Part shown: one piece after another, positions 38,889-46,880 of the stretch
Position numbering within the stretch: the first letter of the stretch is position 1
How the letters are laid out: each line of letters starts with the position of its first letter
NCBI RefSeq assembly: GCF_036226465.1
Contig: NZ_CP108476.1
Location: 6,634,001-6,698,000 of the forward strand
Direction of reading: 5' to 3'
Source: Kitasatospora sp. NBC_01250
GTDB lineage: Bacteria > Actinomycetota > Actinomycetes > Streptomycetales > Streptomycetaceae
Length of the DNA: 64,000 nt
Program-made: the position numbers and the translations under genes
Notes under the pieces: model-generated
Told to the model about the DNA's origin: nothing
Seen by the model: only the letters and a program-made list of their open reading frames with translations
Database searches by the model: none

Positions 38889-40382
38889 TCACATGGCCCT
38901 GCCTGCATGCTGGCCGGAGACCAGGGCGAGGTAGTCCGCCAGGTCGGCCGCGTCGCGGGTGGCCAGGCCCAGGTAGCCGTCCGGGCGGATCAGGTAGAGG
39001 CCCGGGGACAGGGGATCCAGGGCGGCGAACTCCCTGGTCAGGATGCCCGGGTGGGTGGCAGGTGCCGGGGTCGCGACCGCGAGGAGGGTGAAGTGCGGGC
39101 CGCGTAGCAGGTCGAAGAGCCTTGTGGAGTCGGGGAGTTCGAAATCCGGCACGCGCCCGCCCGCGCGCAGCGCGTCCTCGGGCAGGCCGGTGCGACGCTC
39201 GGCGGTCAGCGGGCTGTCCGGGTAGCCGACGCCCAACTGTGAGGTCTGCTTGCCGCGTTGCACGGAGACCGGGTCGCCGCTGCGCCCGGCCCGGTGCAGC
39301 CTGGTGCTCAGGCCCAGGACGTCGGCGGCGACCGGGCGGCGCTCGGATTCGTAGCTGTCCAGCAGGGAGTCCGGGGCGCCGTGCCGGAGCACCTGGCCGA
39401 GCTTCCAGCCGAGGTTGTAGGCGTCCTGCACGCCGGTGTTGAGCCCCTGCCCGCCCGCCGGTGAGTGGACGTGCGCGGCGTCACCGGCCAGCAGGACCCG
39501 CCCGGCCCGGTACCGGTCGGCCAGGGCGGCCCGGGGGCGGAAGTCGGAGGCCCAGCGCACCTCGCGCACCGCCTCGGGGTCGAGCGGCGTCCGCTCGCCG
39601 ATCAGTCGCCGGACCTCGTCCAGGGAGAGGACCGGCTCGCCCGTGGCGTACTGGGCGAAGAGCTGGAAGAGGTCGGTGCCCGCCAACGGGCAGAGCAGCA
39701 GCGCACCTTCGGGCGCCTCGGGCCACGCGTGCCAGTTGCCGCGGCCGAGGCCGTCGATCCGCACGTCGGCCACCAGGGCGGGCCGGGGGTCGACCGTCTC
39801 GCCGTCCATCGCGATGCCGAGCGCCCGCCGCACGGTGCTGCGCCCGCCGTCGGCGCCGACCAGGTAACGGGCGCGGACGGTGCGCCGGTCGCCGTCGGCG
39901 GACTCCAGGACGGCGGTCACCGCCTCGGCGTCCTGGGTGAACTCCGCCAGGCGGGTGCCGAAGGCCACCGAGCCGCCGAGCTGCAGCAGCCGCTCGTGCA
40001 GGATCTCCTGGGTGCGCCACTGCGGGATCATCAGCGGCGCCGGGTAGGGCGTGCCGGGCTCGGTCGCGTCCTGCGCGATCAGGTCCCACTCCCGCACCGG
40101 CTGGTCGCCCCGCCAGGTGAGCATCTTCGGGTACCGGCCGCCGGCGGCCCGGATCGCGTCGATCACGCCGAGGTCGTCGAAGACCTCCTGGGTGCGCGGC
40201 TGGACACCCTTGCCGCGCGAGCCGGGGAAGAGGCCGTCCTGCTGCTCGATGACCAGCGCGCGCACGTCGCGCCTGGCCAGGTCGCAGGCGAGGGCGAGTC
40301 CGGTCGCGCCGGCGCCCACCACCAGCACGTCGGCGAGGGCGTCGGGCGGCAGGGCCTCGGGCTGTGCGGAGGGAAGAGTCAT
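38889..40382 (-). CDS. FAD-dependent aromatic monooxygenase
   Basis: A 497-residue flavoprotein of the phenol-hydroxylase/PheA-TfdB type. The FAD-binding ADVLVVGAGATGLALACDL is at about residues 18-36. The central DG motif is YLVGADGGRSTVRRALGI. The GD motif is RVLLAGDAAHVHSPAGGQG, followed by LNTGVQDAYNLGWKL. The last 100 residues look like the thioredoxin-like dimerisation domain. The ATG at 40380-40382 is preceded by AAGGAGA. Likely substrates are aromatic drugs or antibiotics, by analogy. It is divergent from the TetR gene at 40487 with two shared operator palindromes. Confidence 0.92.
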   Translation of the reverse strand: MTLPSAQPEALPPDALADVLVVGAGATGLALACDLARRDVRALVIEQQDGLFPGSRGKGVQPRTQEVFDDLGVIDAIRAAGGRYPKMLTWRGDQPVREWDLIAQDATEPGTPYPAPLMIPQWRTQEILHERLLQLGGSVAFGTRLAEFTQDAEAVTAVLESADGDRRTVRARYLVGADGGRSTVRRALGIAMDGETVDPRPALVADVRIDGLGRGNWHAWPEAPEGALLLCPLAGTDLFQLFAQYATGEPVLSLDEVRRLIGERTPLDPEAVREVRWASDFRPRAALADRYRAGRVLLAGDAAHVHSPAGGQGLNTGVQDAYNLGWKLGQVLRHGAPDSLLDSYESERRPVAADVLGLSTRLHRAGRSGDPVSVQRGKQTSQLGVGYPDSPLTAERRTGLPEDALRAGGRVPDFELPDSTRLFDLLRGPHFTLLAVATPAPATHPGILTREFAALDPLSPGLYLIRPDGYLGLATRDAADLADYLALVSGQHAGRAM

Positions 40383-40392
40383 GAGCCGTCTC

Positions 40393-40407
40393 CTTAACGT
40401 TGTTAAG
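40393..40407. promoter_or_regulatory. TetR operator O1
   Basis: CTTAACGTTGTTAAG, a CTTAAC-N3-GTTAAG palindrome located between the monooxygenase start (11 bases away) and the TetR gene. An exact second copy of the arms lies 36 bp away centre-to-centre. Confidence 0.75.
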
Positions 40408-40428
40408 TTCGAGCTCGCCCAGTGTCGG

Positions 40429-40443
40429 CTTAACGGTGTTAAG
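40429..40443. promoter_or_regulatory. TetR operator O2
   Basis: CTTAACGGTGTTAAG, the second CTTAAC-N3-GTTAAG palindrome in the same divergent intergenic region. It lies 43 bases before the TetR start. Confidence 0.75.
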
Positions 40444-40486
40444 TTGTCAATGGGGCTCCGGCTCGCCGGCCTGAGAGGATGGGGCG

Positions 40487-41161
40487 GTGGCAAGCAAACT
40501 CGACCCCGACCAGGTCACCGACACGGCGCTGCGGCTGCTCAACGAGACCGGCCTCGAAGGCCTGACCCTGCGACGGATCGCCAAGGAGCTGGACGTCCAG
40601 GCGCCGGCCCTCTACTGGCACTTCGCCAACAAGCAGGCGCTGCTCGACGCCATGGCCACCGAGATCCACCGGCGGATGGCCGCCACGCCGCCGCCCGCGG
40701 CGGACGCCCCTTGGCAGGAGTGGATCACCGCCTCCGCCCGCACGCTGCGCCGGGCGCTGCTCGGGTACCGGGACGGTGCGAAGGTCTTCAGCGGCACCCG
40801 CTTCGTCGGCAACGACCACGCCGTCCAGCTCGATCGCCACCTCGGCGCACTGTGCGCGGCCGGCTTCACGCTGGACGAGGCCGTGCTCGTCTCGTCGACC
40901 GCCTACGCCTTCACCATCGGCTTCGTCGTCGAGGAGCAGGCGGTCCACCCCGTGCCCGGCGAGAGCGACCCCTACTTCGACGTGGCGGCGCGGGCCGAGC
41001 GGATCGGCCCGGAGCTCCCGCTCGCGGCCGGCGCCGGGAAGGGGCTCTTCACGGGGTTCGAGGAGCGGTTCGAGCGGGGGCTCGCGATGGTGGTGGCCGG
41101 GATCGCGGCGACGCACCCGGGCGTGGCGACGGTGGTGGGGGTGGCCGAGGGGGAGGCCTGA
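40487..41161 (+). CDS. TetR-family repressor (TetR class, TetR_C_1)
   Basis: A 224-residue regulator. The N-terminal helix-turn-helix spans about residues 7-50, with LTLRRIAKELDVQAPALYWHF and ANKQALLDAMATEI. The C-terminal ligand domain resembles that of TetR itself (TetR_C_1), with AFTIGFVVEEQAV and FEERFERGLAMVVAGI. The GTG at 40487 has GAGAGGA seven bases upstream. Divergent orientation with the monooxygenase and the paired palindromes indicate autoregulation and control of the monooxygenase. Confidence 0.92.
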   Translation: MASKLDPDQVTDTALRLLNETGLEGLTLRRIAKELDVQAPALYWHFANKQALLDAMATEIHRRMAATPPPAADAPWQEWITASARTLRRALLGYRDGAKVFSGTRFVGNDHAVQLDRHLGALCAAGFTLDEAVLVSSTAYAFTIGFVVEEQAVHPVPGESDPYFDVAARAERIGPELPLAAGAGKGLFTGFEERFERGLAMVVAGIAATHPGVATVVGVAEGEA

Positions 41162-41200
41162 GGGAGCACATCGAGGTCCCGCGCGCGGGACGGGGGCCGG

Positions 41201-41851
41201 TCAGGGGCGCGCGTGCGGCAGTGTCTCCAGGGTGCGCAGGATCAGCGAGAGGCCGAACTCGAAGCGCTCGTCGAAGGCGGTGTCCTCCAGGTGGGCCGCC
41301 ACCCGCGCCAGTGACGGGTAACTCCCCGCGGCCAGCGCACCGGTGAGCGAGTGCTCGCCGTCGCCCTGCGCGGCCAGCGACTGCTCCTCCTGGGTGAGTC
41401 CGAGCGTCAGGTACTGGATGCTCCAGAACGCCCAGGCCGCCTGCCGCTCGTCCAGCCCGCCGCCGAGCAGGGCTTCGATCGCGACGTCGGCGAAGCCCAG
41501 CGTCGCCGGCTCGGCGGCGTACGTACCCGCGACGATGGCCGCGCCGTCGCGATGGGCCAGCAGACAGCGCCGGTAGCGGCGGGCCAGCTCGGCCACCCGG
41601 TCCGGCCACGGCTCGGGCAGCTCCGTCAGCGAGATCCCGCCGACGATCGCCTCGGCCATCAGCTCCAGCAGGCGCGCCTTCGTCTTGGCGTGCCACAGCA
41701 CGGTGTTCATCCGCACGCCCAGCCGATCCGCGGTGCCGCGCACCGAGACCGCGTCGGCGCCCTTCTCGTCCAGCAGCTCCAGGGCGGCGCGCACCACGGT
41801 GTCCGGGTCCAGTCGGGTCCGGGGGGAGGGCTGGGCTTGATTCTTGGTCAC
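41201..41851 (-). CDS. TetR-family repressor
   Basis: A 216-residue regulator whose helix-turn-helix is at about residues 13-55 (TRLDPDTVVRAALELLDEKG, then GTADRLGVRMNTVLWHAKTK). The C-terminal ligand-binding domain has AAWAFWSIQYLTLGLTQEEQ. The GTG start (41849-41851) lies inside a palindromic operator. It is divergent from the second FAD monooxygenase at 41910 and convergent with the first TetR gene, so the locus consists of two back-to-back regulator-enzyme modules. Confidence 0.9.
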   Translation of the reverse strand: MTKNQAQPSPRTRLDPDTVVRAALELLDEKGADAVSVRGTADRLGVRMNTVLWHAKTKARLLELMAEAIVGGISLTELPEPWPDRVAELARRYRRCLLAHRDGAAIVAGTYAAEPATLGFADVAIEALLGGGLDERQAAWAFWSIQYLTLGLTQEEQSLAAQGDGEHSLTGALAAGSYPSLARVAAHLEDTAFDERFEFGLSLILRTLETLPHARP

Positions 41852-41858
41852 TGACCTA
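41844..41858. promoter_or_regulatory. Second TetR, operator A (imperfect)
   Basis: TTGGTCACTGACCTA, an imperfect version of the TTGGTC-N3-GACCAA palindrome that overlaps the regulator's own GTG start codon. Binding here would block translation-region access and its own promoter. Confidence 0.55.
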
Positions 41859-41877
41859 GTCTACTGAAGGCACGCCA

Positions 41878-41892
41878 TTGGTCACCGACCAA
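41878..41892. promoter_or_regulatory. Second TetR, operator B
   Basis: TTGGTCACCGACCAA, a perfect TTGGTC-N3-GACCAA palindrome 18 bases before the monooxygenase start. It is centred 34 bp from operator A. Confidence 0.65.
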
Positions 41893-41909
41893 GAAAAGGG
41901 GAGCGGATC

Positions 41910-43469
41910 ATGGAGCAGCACATGGAACAGGTCGTCATCGCCGGAGGTGGCCCGGTCGGCCTCTGGCTTGCCGCCGAACTGCGCCTCTACGGCATCCCGG
42001 TCACCGTGCTGGAGAGCCGCACCGAACCCGACCCGCACTCCCGGGCCCTCACCCTCCACCCGCGCACCCTCGAACTGCTCGCCTGCCGAGGCCTGGTGGA
42101 GCCGTTCCTCGCCGAGGGACTCAAGATCCCCAGCGGACACTTCGCCGCCCTCCCCGACCGGATGGACTTCACGGAACTGGACACGCCGTTCCCGTTCACC
42201 CTCGCCCTCCCGCAGGCCCGCACCGAGGCACTGCTGGCGGCGCACGCCGAGGCGGTCGGCGTCCGCCTGCTGCGCGGCCACCGGGTGACGGGACTGGCCC
42301 AGGACGGCGACGCGGTGACCGTGGACGTCGAAGGGCCGCAGGGCGAACGGCACCTGCGGGCCGCCTACCTCGTCGGCTGCGACGGCACGCGCAGCACCGT
42401 GCGCACCGCAGCCGGGATCGACTTCCCCGGCACGGACGCGACCGCCTGGGCCTGGATGGCCGACGTCGTCCTCGACGAACCGCCCCACCGGCGCTCCGTC
42501 TCCAACGCCCAGGGCGCCGTGATGGTCTGGCCCCTGCCCGGCGGAGTGCACCGGGTGGTCGGCAACGACGCCGAGAGCGTCCGCACCCGCCCCGGCACGC
42601 CCACCTTCGAGGAACTGCGCGCCAAGGTCCGCCGGATCGCCGGTACCGACTTCGGCATGCGCGACCCCGGCTGGCTCTCCAGCTTCGGCAACGCCACCCG
42701 ACAGGCCGCCCAGTACCGCAAGGGACGGGTGCTGCTCGCGGGCGACGCCGCGCACATGCATTTCCCCTCCGGCGGCCCCGGACTCAACGTCGGCCTCCAG
42801 GACGCCGCCAACCTCGGCTGGAAGCTCGCCCAGACGCTCTCCGGCACCGCCCCCGCCGGGCTGCTGGACAGCTACCACACCGAACGCCACCCGGTCGGCG
42901 CCGAACTGCTGCGCAGTACCCGGGCACAGACCGGACTCATGACCAGCTACACCCCCGAGACGCTGGCCCTGCGCGAGTTGATCGGCGAACTCATCACCAC
43001 GGTCGGGGAGTTCTCCACCGAGCTGGCCAACCGGGTGGCCGGACTCGCGGTCGCCTACCCGCCGGCGGCCAGCGCGGCGGCACACCCGCTCACCGGCACC
43101 CGCGCACCGGACCTCGCACTGGCGGGCACGGGCAGCCTCTTCGGGCTGCTGCGTCCCGGGCGCTTCGTGCTGCTCGACCTGACCGGCCGGCTCGGTGGCG
43201 ACCTCGCTCCGCCGGCCCCGCTTGCCGCGCTCGCCCACCGCACCGGCCCCGGCCTGGACGTGCACAGCGCGCCGCCGGTCGAGGGCCGGGCCCACTGGCC
43301 CGGGGTCAGCGCGGCCCTGGTCCGCCCCGACGGACACCTGGCCTGGCTGAGCCGGGAGACGGACCCGCAGGCACTGCTCACCGCCGCGCGACACGCGGTG
43401 GCGGCGACAGTGGTGACGCCAGTGGCGGGGGCGGCGGCACCGGTGGGGGTCGTGGCCGCGGAGGTGTGA
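41910..43469 (+). CDS. FAD-dependent aromatic monooxygenase (polyketide hydroxylase type)
   Basis: A 519-residue flavoprotein monooxygenase related to the rifampicin/tetracycline and polyketide hydroxylases. FAD binding is by VVIAGGGPVGLWLAAEL (about residues 7-23). The DG motif is YLVGCDGTRSTVRTAAGI. The GD motif is RVLLAGDAAHMHFPSGGPG, followed by LNVGLQDAANLGWKL. The C-terminal domain is thioredoxin-like, with LFGLLRPGRFVLLDLTG. The ATG at 41910 is preceded by GGGGAG. A second ATG four codons in is possible. Detoxification or tailoring of an aromatic compound that induces the adjacent TetR is the likely role. Confidence 0.92.
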   Translation: MEQHMEQVVIAGGGPVGLWLAAELRLYGIPVTVLESRTEPDPHSRALTLHPRTLELLACRGLVEPFLAEGLKIPSGHFAALPDRMDFTELDTPFPFTLALPQARTEALLAAHAEAVGVRLLRGHRVTGLAQDGDAVTVDVEGPQGERHLRAAYLVGCDGTRSTVRTAAGIDFPGTDATAWAWMADVVLDEPPHRRSVSNAQGAVMVWPLPGGVHRVVGNDAESVRTRPGTPTFEELRAKVRRIAGTDFGMRDPGWLSSFGNATRQAAQYRKGRVLLAGDAAHMHFPSGGPGLNVGLQDAANLGWKLAQTLSGTAPAGLLDSYHTERHPVGAELLRSTRAQTGLMTSYTPETLALRELIGELITTVGEFSTELANRVAGLAVAYPPAASAAAHPLTGTRAPDLALAGTGSLFGLLRPGRFVLLDLTGRLGGDLAPPAPLAALAHRTGPGLDVHSAPPVEGRAHWPGVSAALVRPDGHLAWLSRETDPQALLTAARHAVAATVVTPVAGAAAPVGVVAAEV

Positions 43470-43537
43470 ACCGGGGGCCGCCTCGGTGCGTCATGACGGG
43501 CGCAGGGATCGATCGCATCCGGAAGGACCCCCCCCAC

Positions 43538-44509
43538 ATGACGGACACCCAGCGTGCCACGGCCCGATCCCGAGCCCGGGCAGGCGGGGCGGCGGCGGCC
43601 GTGGCCGGCGCGCTTCTGCTGAGCGGGTGCGGTGGGACGGGTGGGTCTGGTGGGGCCGCTGGGGCCAGCGGCCACCACCGGGCAGCGGCGTCGGCCCCCA
43701 CCGCGGCCCCGACCACAGCCCCGACCACAGCCCCGACCGCAGCCACGACGGCTCCGGCGGGCGGCTGCACGACGGCTGCGCCCGCGTCCGGCGCCGGCCC
43801 GGCCGTCACCCCGGTCGACCTGAACGCCTGGCAGCTGATCCTCCCCGTCGCGAAGCCCGGCGATCCGAAGGCGGCCGAGCAACTGACCCCCGCCCGGCCC
43901 ACCGACCCCTACCTCACCCAGGGCCCCGGCGGCAGCCTCACCTTCTGGGCCCCCGCCGGTGGTGCCACCACCGCGCACTCGTTGCACTCCCGCACCGAGC
44001 TGGCCGCGCTCGGGACGTTCACCCCCGGCACCGCCTGCCACCACCTGACCGAGAGCCTGTCCGTCGGCCAACTGCCGGAGGTGTCGCACGAGATCACCAT
44101 CGGACAGATCCACGGCACGGACGCCGACGAGGCCGCGCCCTTCGTCATGCTGGCCGTCCAGGGCGACAGTGTCGGGGTGACGCTGGAGACGGTGCCCAAG
44201 AGCGAGGGATCGGTCGGGCCCGCGCCGGCCGGCGAGAAGATCCTGAAGTACCACCTGCTCAGCGGGGTCCGGCTGGGGACGCCGTTCGGCTACACCGTGA
44301 CCGACAACGGCAACGGCACCCTCACCTTCACCGGCGACTGCGCCGGCACCCCCGGCTGCCAGGCCGGCTCCCCGGTCACCATTCCGGTGCCGCCGGCCTG
44401 GAGCGGGCACCTGGTGCGCTTCATGGCCGGCGACTACGAGCAGGACGACGCCGCCACCTCGCACACGGGGGGCGGGCGGCTCACGGTGTTCGGGGTCGGC
44501 GTGAGCTGA
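43538..44509 (+). CDS. Secreted lipoprotein of polysaccharide lyase family 7 (alginate-lyase-type)
   Basis: A 323-residue lipoprotein. The signal peptide ends LLLSGC with lipid-anchor Cys31, followed by a Gly/Ser then Ala/Pro/Thr-rich linker (about 40-82). The catalytic domain has the three PL7/alginate-lyase-2 motifs: SRTEL with Arg152, IGQIHG with Gln190/His192, and FMAGDYEQD with Tyr300. It should cleave uronic-acid polymers by beta-elimination. The usual YFKAGxYxQ is seen as RFMAGDYEQ. The ATG at 43538 has GGAAGGA ten bases upstream. It follows a terminator-less gap after the monooxygenase. Confidence 0.88.
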   Translation: MTDTQRATARSRARAGGAAAAVAGALLLSGCGGTGGSGGAAGASGHHRAAASAPTAAPTTAPTTAPTAATTAPAGGCTTAAPASGAGPAVTPVDLNAWQLILPVAKPGDPKAAEQLTPARPTDPYLTQGPGGSLTFWAPAGGATTAHSLHSRTELAALGTFTPGTACHHLTESLSVGQLPEVSHEITIGQIHGTDADEAAPFVMLAVQGDSVGVTLETVPKSEGSVGPAPAGEKILKYHLLSGVRLGTPFGYTVTDNGNGTLTFTGDCAGTPGCQAGSPVTIPVPPAWSGHLVRFMAGDYEQDDAATSHTGGGRLTVFGVGVS

Positions 44510-44524
44510 CCAGCTGCGGGGTGG

Positions 44525-45115
44525 TCAGTACTTCGGGCCGATGTGCTGGTCGAGCAGGGCGACGGAGGCGCGGCGGGCGATGGAGATGTTGACGGCGCCG
44601 TTGGCTCGGCGGGCGGCCTTCCACTGGACGCCGACGGCGTCGAGGGTGTCGGTGGAAATGCGCAGGATGTCGGTGGAGGTGTTGGTGAAGAAGTACCGGG
44701 GGTACTCGTACCTCTTGCTGTCCCGGGTGGTCCAGTTGACGATCCGGCAACCGTCGGAGTGGATCAGGCCACGCAGCAGCTCCCAGGGGTGGGCGTCCAC
44801 GATCCCCTGCTGCCACGGCGCGAGGATGATGGGTGCTCGTGCTTCTTGCCGGGGCCGTGCTGGGGGAAGAGGCAGGGCCAGTGCTTGCTGGTGCTCACCA
44901 CCGACGTGCAACCGGGGGCCGGGACGCGCAGCACGCCATAGGCTGCCCGATGCGACCGGGCACTCGGCGGTCATCCGGGCGCTCGGGGCGGTGCCGTTGA
45001 GGGTCCACTGCCGGAGGGAGTGGCGCGAGATGCCGGTGGCTCGGCTGACTTCACTGAGGGTCAGGCCTGAGCGGTGCAGCGCGATGGCGCGTGAGCGAGT
45101 GGCCTGGTCGTACAT
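44525..45115 (-). pseudogene. Decayed HTH / LAGLIDADG-like regulator
   Basis: An open frame of 196 codons from an ATG (45113-45115). It begins with a helix-turn-helix (SGLTLSEVSRATGISRHSLR) and ends with IHSDGCRIVNW, YPRYFFTNTSTDIL and LLDQHIGPKY, as in a Streptomyces family with split LAGLIDADG-type sequence. The middle (about residues 70-110) is not family-like. Reading the other frame there gives VSTSKHWPCLFPQHGPGKKH, which I remember as the normal family sequence. So two compensating frameshifts flank the segment. The first LAGLIDADG-like half (expected after the cysteine region) is absent. It looks like a decayed gene with a shortened middle. Confidence 0.7.
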
Positions 45116-45212
45116 ACGGCCGAGGATCGACGGCATTATGCCGATTGGCACCAAAAAGCCGAGAAAGATCACCCGGATGCACGAAGATCGGCGACTGTTC
45201 GAATATCCTGAT

Positions 45213-45326
45213 AACCTTCGAATCAAAGGAAAAGTGCCCCGGGTGGGATTCGAACCCACGCTGTCGGTGGTTTGAGCACCGTGCCTCTCCCGCTGGGCTA
45301 CCGGGGCGCCCGTTGAATCGAAGGTT
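45213..45326. repeat. Inverted repeat flanking the tRNA
   Basis: AACCTTCGAATCAA (45213-45226) and TTGAATCGAAGGTT (45313-45326) are complementary except one position. They bracket the tRNA on its 3' and 5' sides, so a precursor transcript could pair its own leader and trailer. Confidence 0.8.
45235..45307 (-). tRNA. tRNA-Leu (anticodon CAA), class I architecture
   Basis: A 73-base tRNA. The acceptor stem is GCCCCGG/CCGGGGC, the T arm is GTGGG-TTCGAAT-CCCAC, the anticodon stem is CGGTG/CACCG around loop CTCAAAC (anticodon CAA), and the discriminator is A. The variable loop is only five bases (ACAGC), not the long arm normal for tRNA-Leu. The D arm has a short 3-bp stem. No CCA is encoded. A near-perfect 14-bp inverted repeat flanks the gene. 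It is on the minus strand, downstream of the decayed HTH gene's start and divergent from pdtaR. Confidence 0.9.
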
Positions 45327-45405
45327 CCCCTCGACCCTGCGAATCTCAAACATACAGGGTCTAGGTACCCTCGTGCATGCACCCCCCGCCGGAACGAGGA
45401 GTCCC

Positions 45406-46071
45406 GTGAGCACCGCCGACGAGCAGCCCCAGGCGCTTGAGACCGACTCGCCCCAGATCACCCGAATTGTCATCGCCGAGGACGAGGCGCTCATCCGTCT
45501 CGACCTGAAGGAGATGCTCGAGGAGGAGGGCTACACCGTGGTCGGGGAGGCCGGGGACGGGGCGACGGCGCTCAGGTTGGCCGAGGAGTTGCGGCCCGAC
45601 CTGGTCATCCTGGACGTCAAGATGCCGATCCTCGACGGGCTGTCCGCCGCCGAGCAGATCCATGAGGCGCAGATCGCGCCGGTGCTGATGCTGACCGCGT
45701 TCTCGCAGCGGGAGTTGGTGGACCGGGCGCGGGATGCGGGGGCGATGGCGTACATCGTCAAGCCGTTCTCCAAGAGCGACCTGGTGCCGGCGATCGAGAT
45801 GGCGGTCTCGCGGTACACCGAGATGCGCACGCTCGAGCAGGAGATCGCCGACCTCACCCAGCGGCTGGAGACGCGCAAGCTGGTGGACCGGGCGAAGAGC
45901 GTGCTGCAGACGAAGTTCGGGTTGAACGAGCCGGCGGCCTTCCGCTGGATCCAGAAGACCTCGATGGACCGCCGGATGACCATGGCCGCCGTGGCGGAGG
46001 CCGTGATCGAGGAGGGTGCGGCGCAGGACAAGAAGAGCGCCGACTCCGCCGGGGAGCAGAGCGGGAAGTAG
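45406..46071 (+). CDS. pdtaR: PdtaR-type response regulator with ANTAR output domain
   Basis: A 221-residue two-component regulator. The receiver domain (about residues 20-135) has the acidic pair EDE, phospho-acceptor Asp70 in LVILDVKMP, and the conserved Thr/Lys in MLTAFSQ and YIVKPFSK. The ANTAR RNA-binding domain (about 145-205) has ADLTQRLETRKLVDRAKSVL and QTKFGLNEPAAFRWIQKTSM. It is predicted to act as a phosphorylation-switched antiterminator. The GTG at 45406 has GAGGAG just upstream. No sensor kinase is adjacent. It is convergent with the liv operon. Confidence 0.93.
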   Translation: MSTADEQPQALETDSPQITRIVIAEDEALIRLDLKEMLEEEGYTVVGEAGDGATALRLAEELRPDLVILDVKMPILDGLSAAEQIHEAQIAPVLMLTAFSQRELVDRARDAGAMAYIVKPFSKSDLVPAIEMAVSRYTEMRTLEQEIADLTQRLETRKLVDRAKSVLQTKFGLNEPAAFRWIQKTSMDRRMTMAAVAEAVIEEGAAQDKKSADSAGEQSGK

Positions 46072-46101
46072 CGCGGTAGGCAGGACGGAAGCAGGTCCGC
46101 C

Positions 46102-46137
46102 CCGAGGGCCGGTCACGCTCGCGTGGCCGGCCCTCGG
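46102..46137. terminator. Bidirectional terminator between pdtaR and livF
   Basis: A 16-bp stem with one G-U pair (arms CCGAGGGCCGGTCACG and CGTGGCCGGCCCTCGG) and a CTCG loop sits between the two convergent stops. Confidence 0.8.
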
Positions 46138-46160
46138 CGTGTACGGGCTCAGTCCTTGGC

Positions 46161-46880
46161 TCAGTCCTCGCCGAGGTAGGACTTGCGCACCGACTCGTCG
46201 CGCAGCAGTTCCGCGCCCGTCCCGGTGAGGACGATCCGCCCGGTCTGCATCACGTAGCCGTGGTCGGAGAGGGAGAGGGCGGCCTGGGCGTTCTGCTCGA
46301 CGAGCAGGATGGTGGTGCCGGCGGCCTTCAGCTCGACGATGGTCGCCATGATCTTCTGCATCATGATCGGCGAGAGGCCCATGGACGGCTCGTCCAGCAT
46401 CAGCAGCTTGGGCCGGGACATCAGGGCCCGGCCCATCGCCAGCATTTGCTGCTCGCCGCCGGAGAGGGTGCCGGCGGCCTGCTTGCGGCGTTCGCCGAGG
46501 ATCGGGAAGAGCGTGTAGGCGCGCTCGACGTCCTGGGTGATGCCGGCCTGGTCCTTGCGCAGGAAGGCGCCGAGGAGCAGGTTCTCCTCGATGGTCATCC
46601 GGGGGAAGATGTGCCGGCCTTCGGGGGAGTGGGCCAGGCCCAGGGCGACGATGCGGTGGGCGGGGACGGTCGCGAGGTCCTGGCCGTCGAAGGTGATGCT
46701 GCCGGCGGTGGGGCGCAGCAGGCCGGAGAGGGTGCGCAGGGTGGTGGTCTTGCCGGCGCCGTTGGTGCCGATCAGGGTGGTGACCTCGCCGGCGGCGACG
46801 GTGAAGCTGATGCCCTTGACGGCCTCGATCTTGCCGTAGGCGACCCGGAGGTCCTGGACGTCCAGGAGGGCGTTGCTCAT
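46161..46880 (-). CDS. livF: Branched-chain amino acid ABC transporter ATPase LivF
   Basis: A 239-residue ATPase subunit. Walker A is GTNGAGKTT, the signature is LSGGEQQML, Walker B is LLMLDEPSMGL, and the D/H loop is LLVEQN. The HSPEGRHIFPRMTIEENL segment is diagnostic of LivF. It overlaps the livG stop by 4 bases. It is the last gene of the leftward liv operon K-H-M-G-F. Confidence 0.96.
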   Translation of the reverse strand: MSNALLDVQDLRVAYGKIEAVKGISFTVAAGEVTTLIGTNGAGKTTTLRTLSGLLRPTAGSITFDGQDLATVPAHRIVALGLAHSPEGRHIFPRMTIEENLLLGAFLRKDQAGITQDVERAYTLFPILGERRKQAAGTLSGGEQQMLAMGRALMSRPKLLMLDEPSMGLSPIMMQKIMATIVELKAAGTTILLVEQNAQAALSLSDHGYVMQTGRIVLTGTGAELLRDESVRKSYLGED

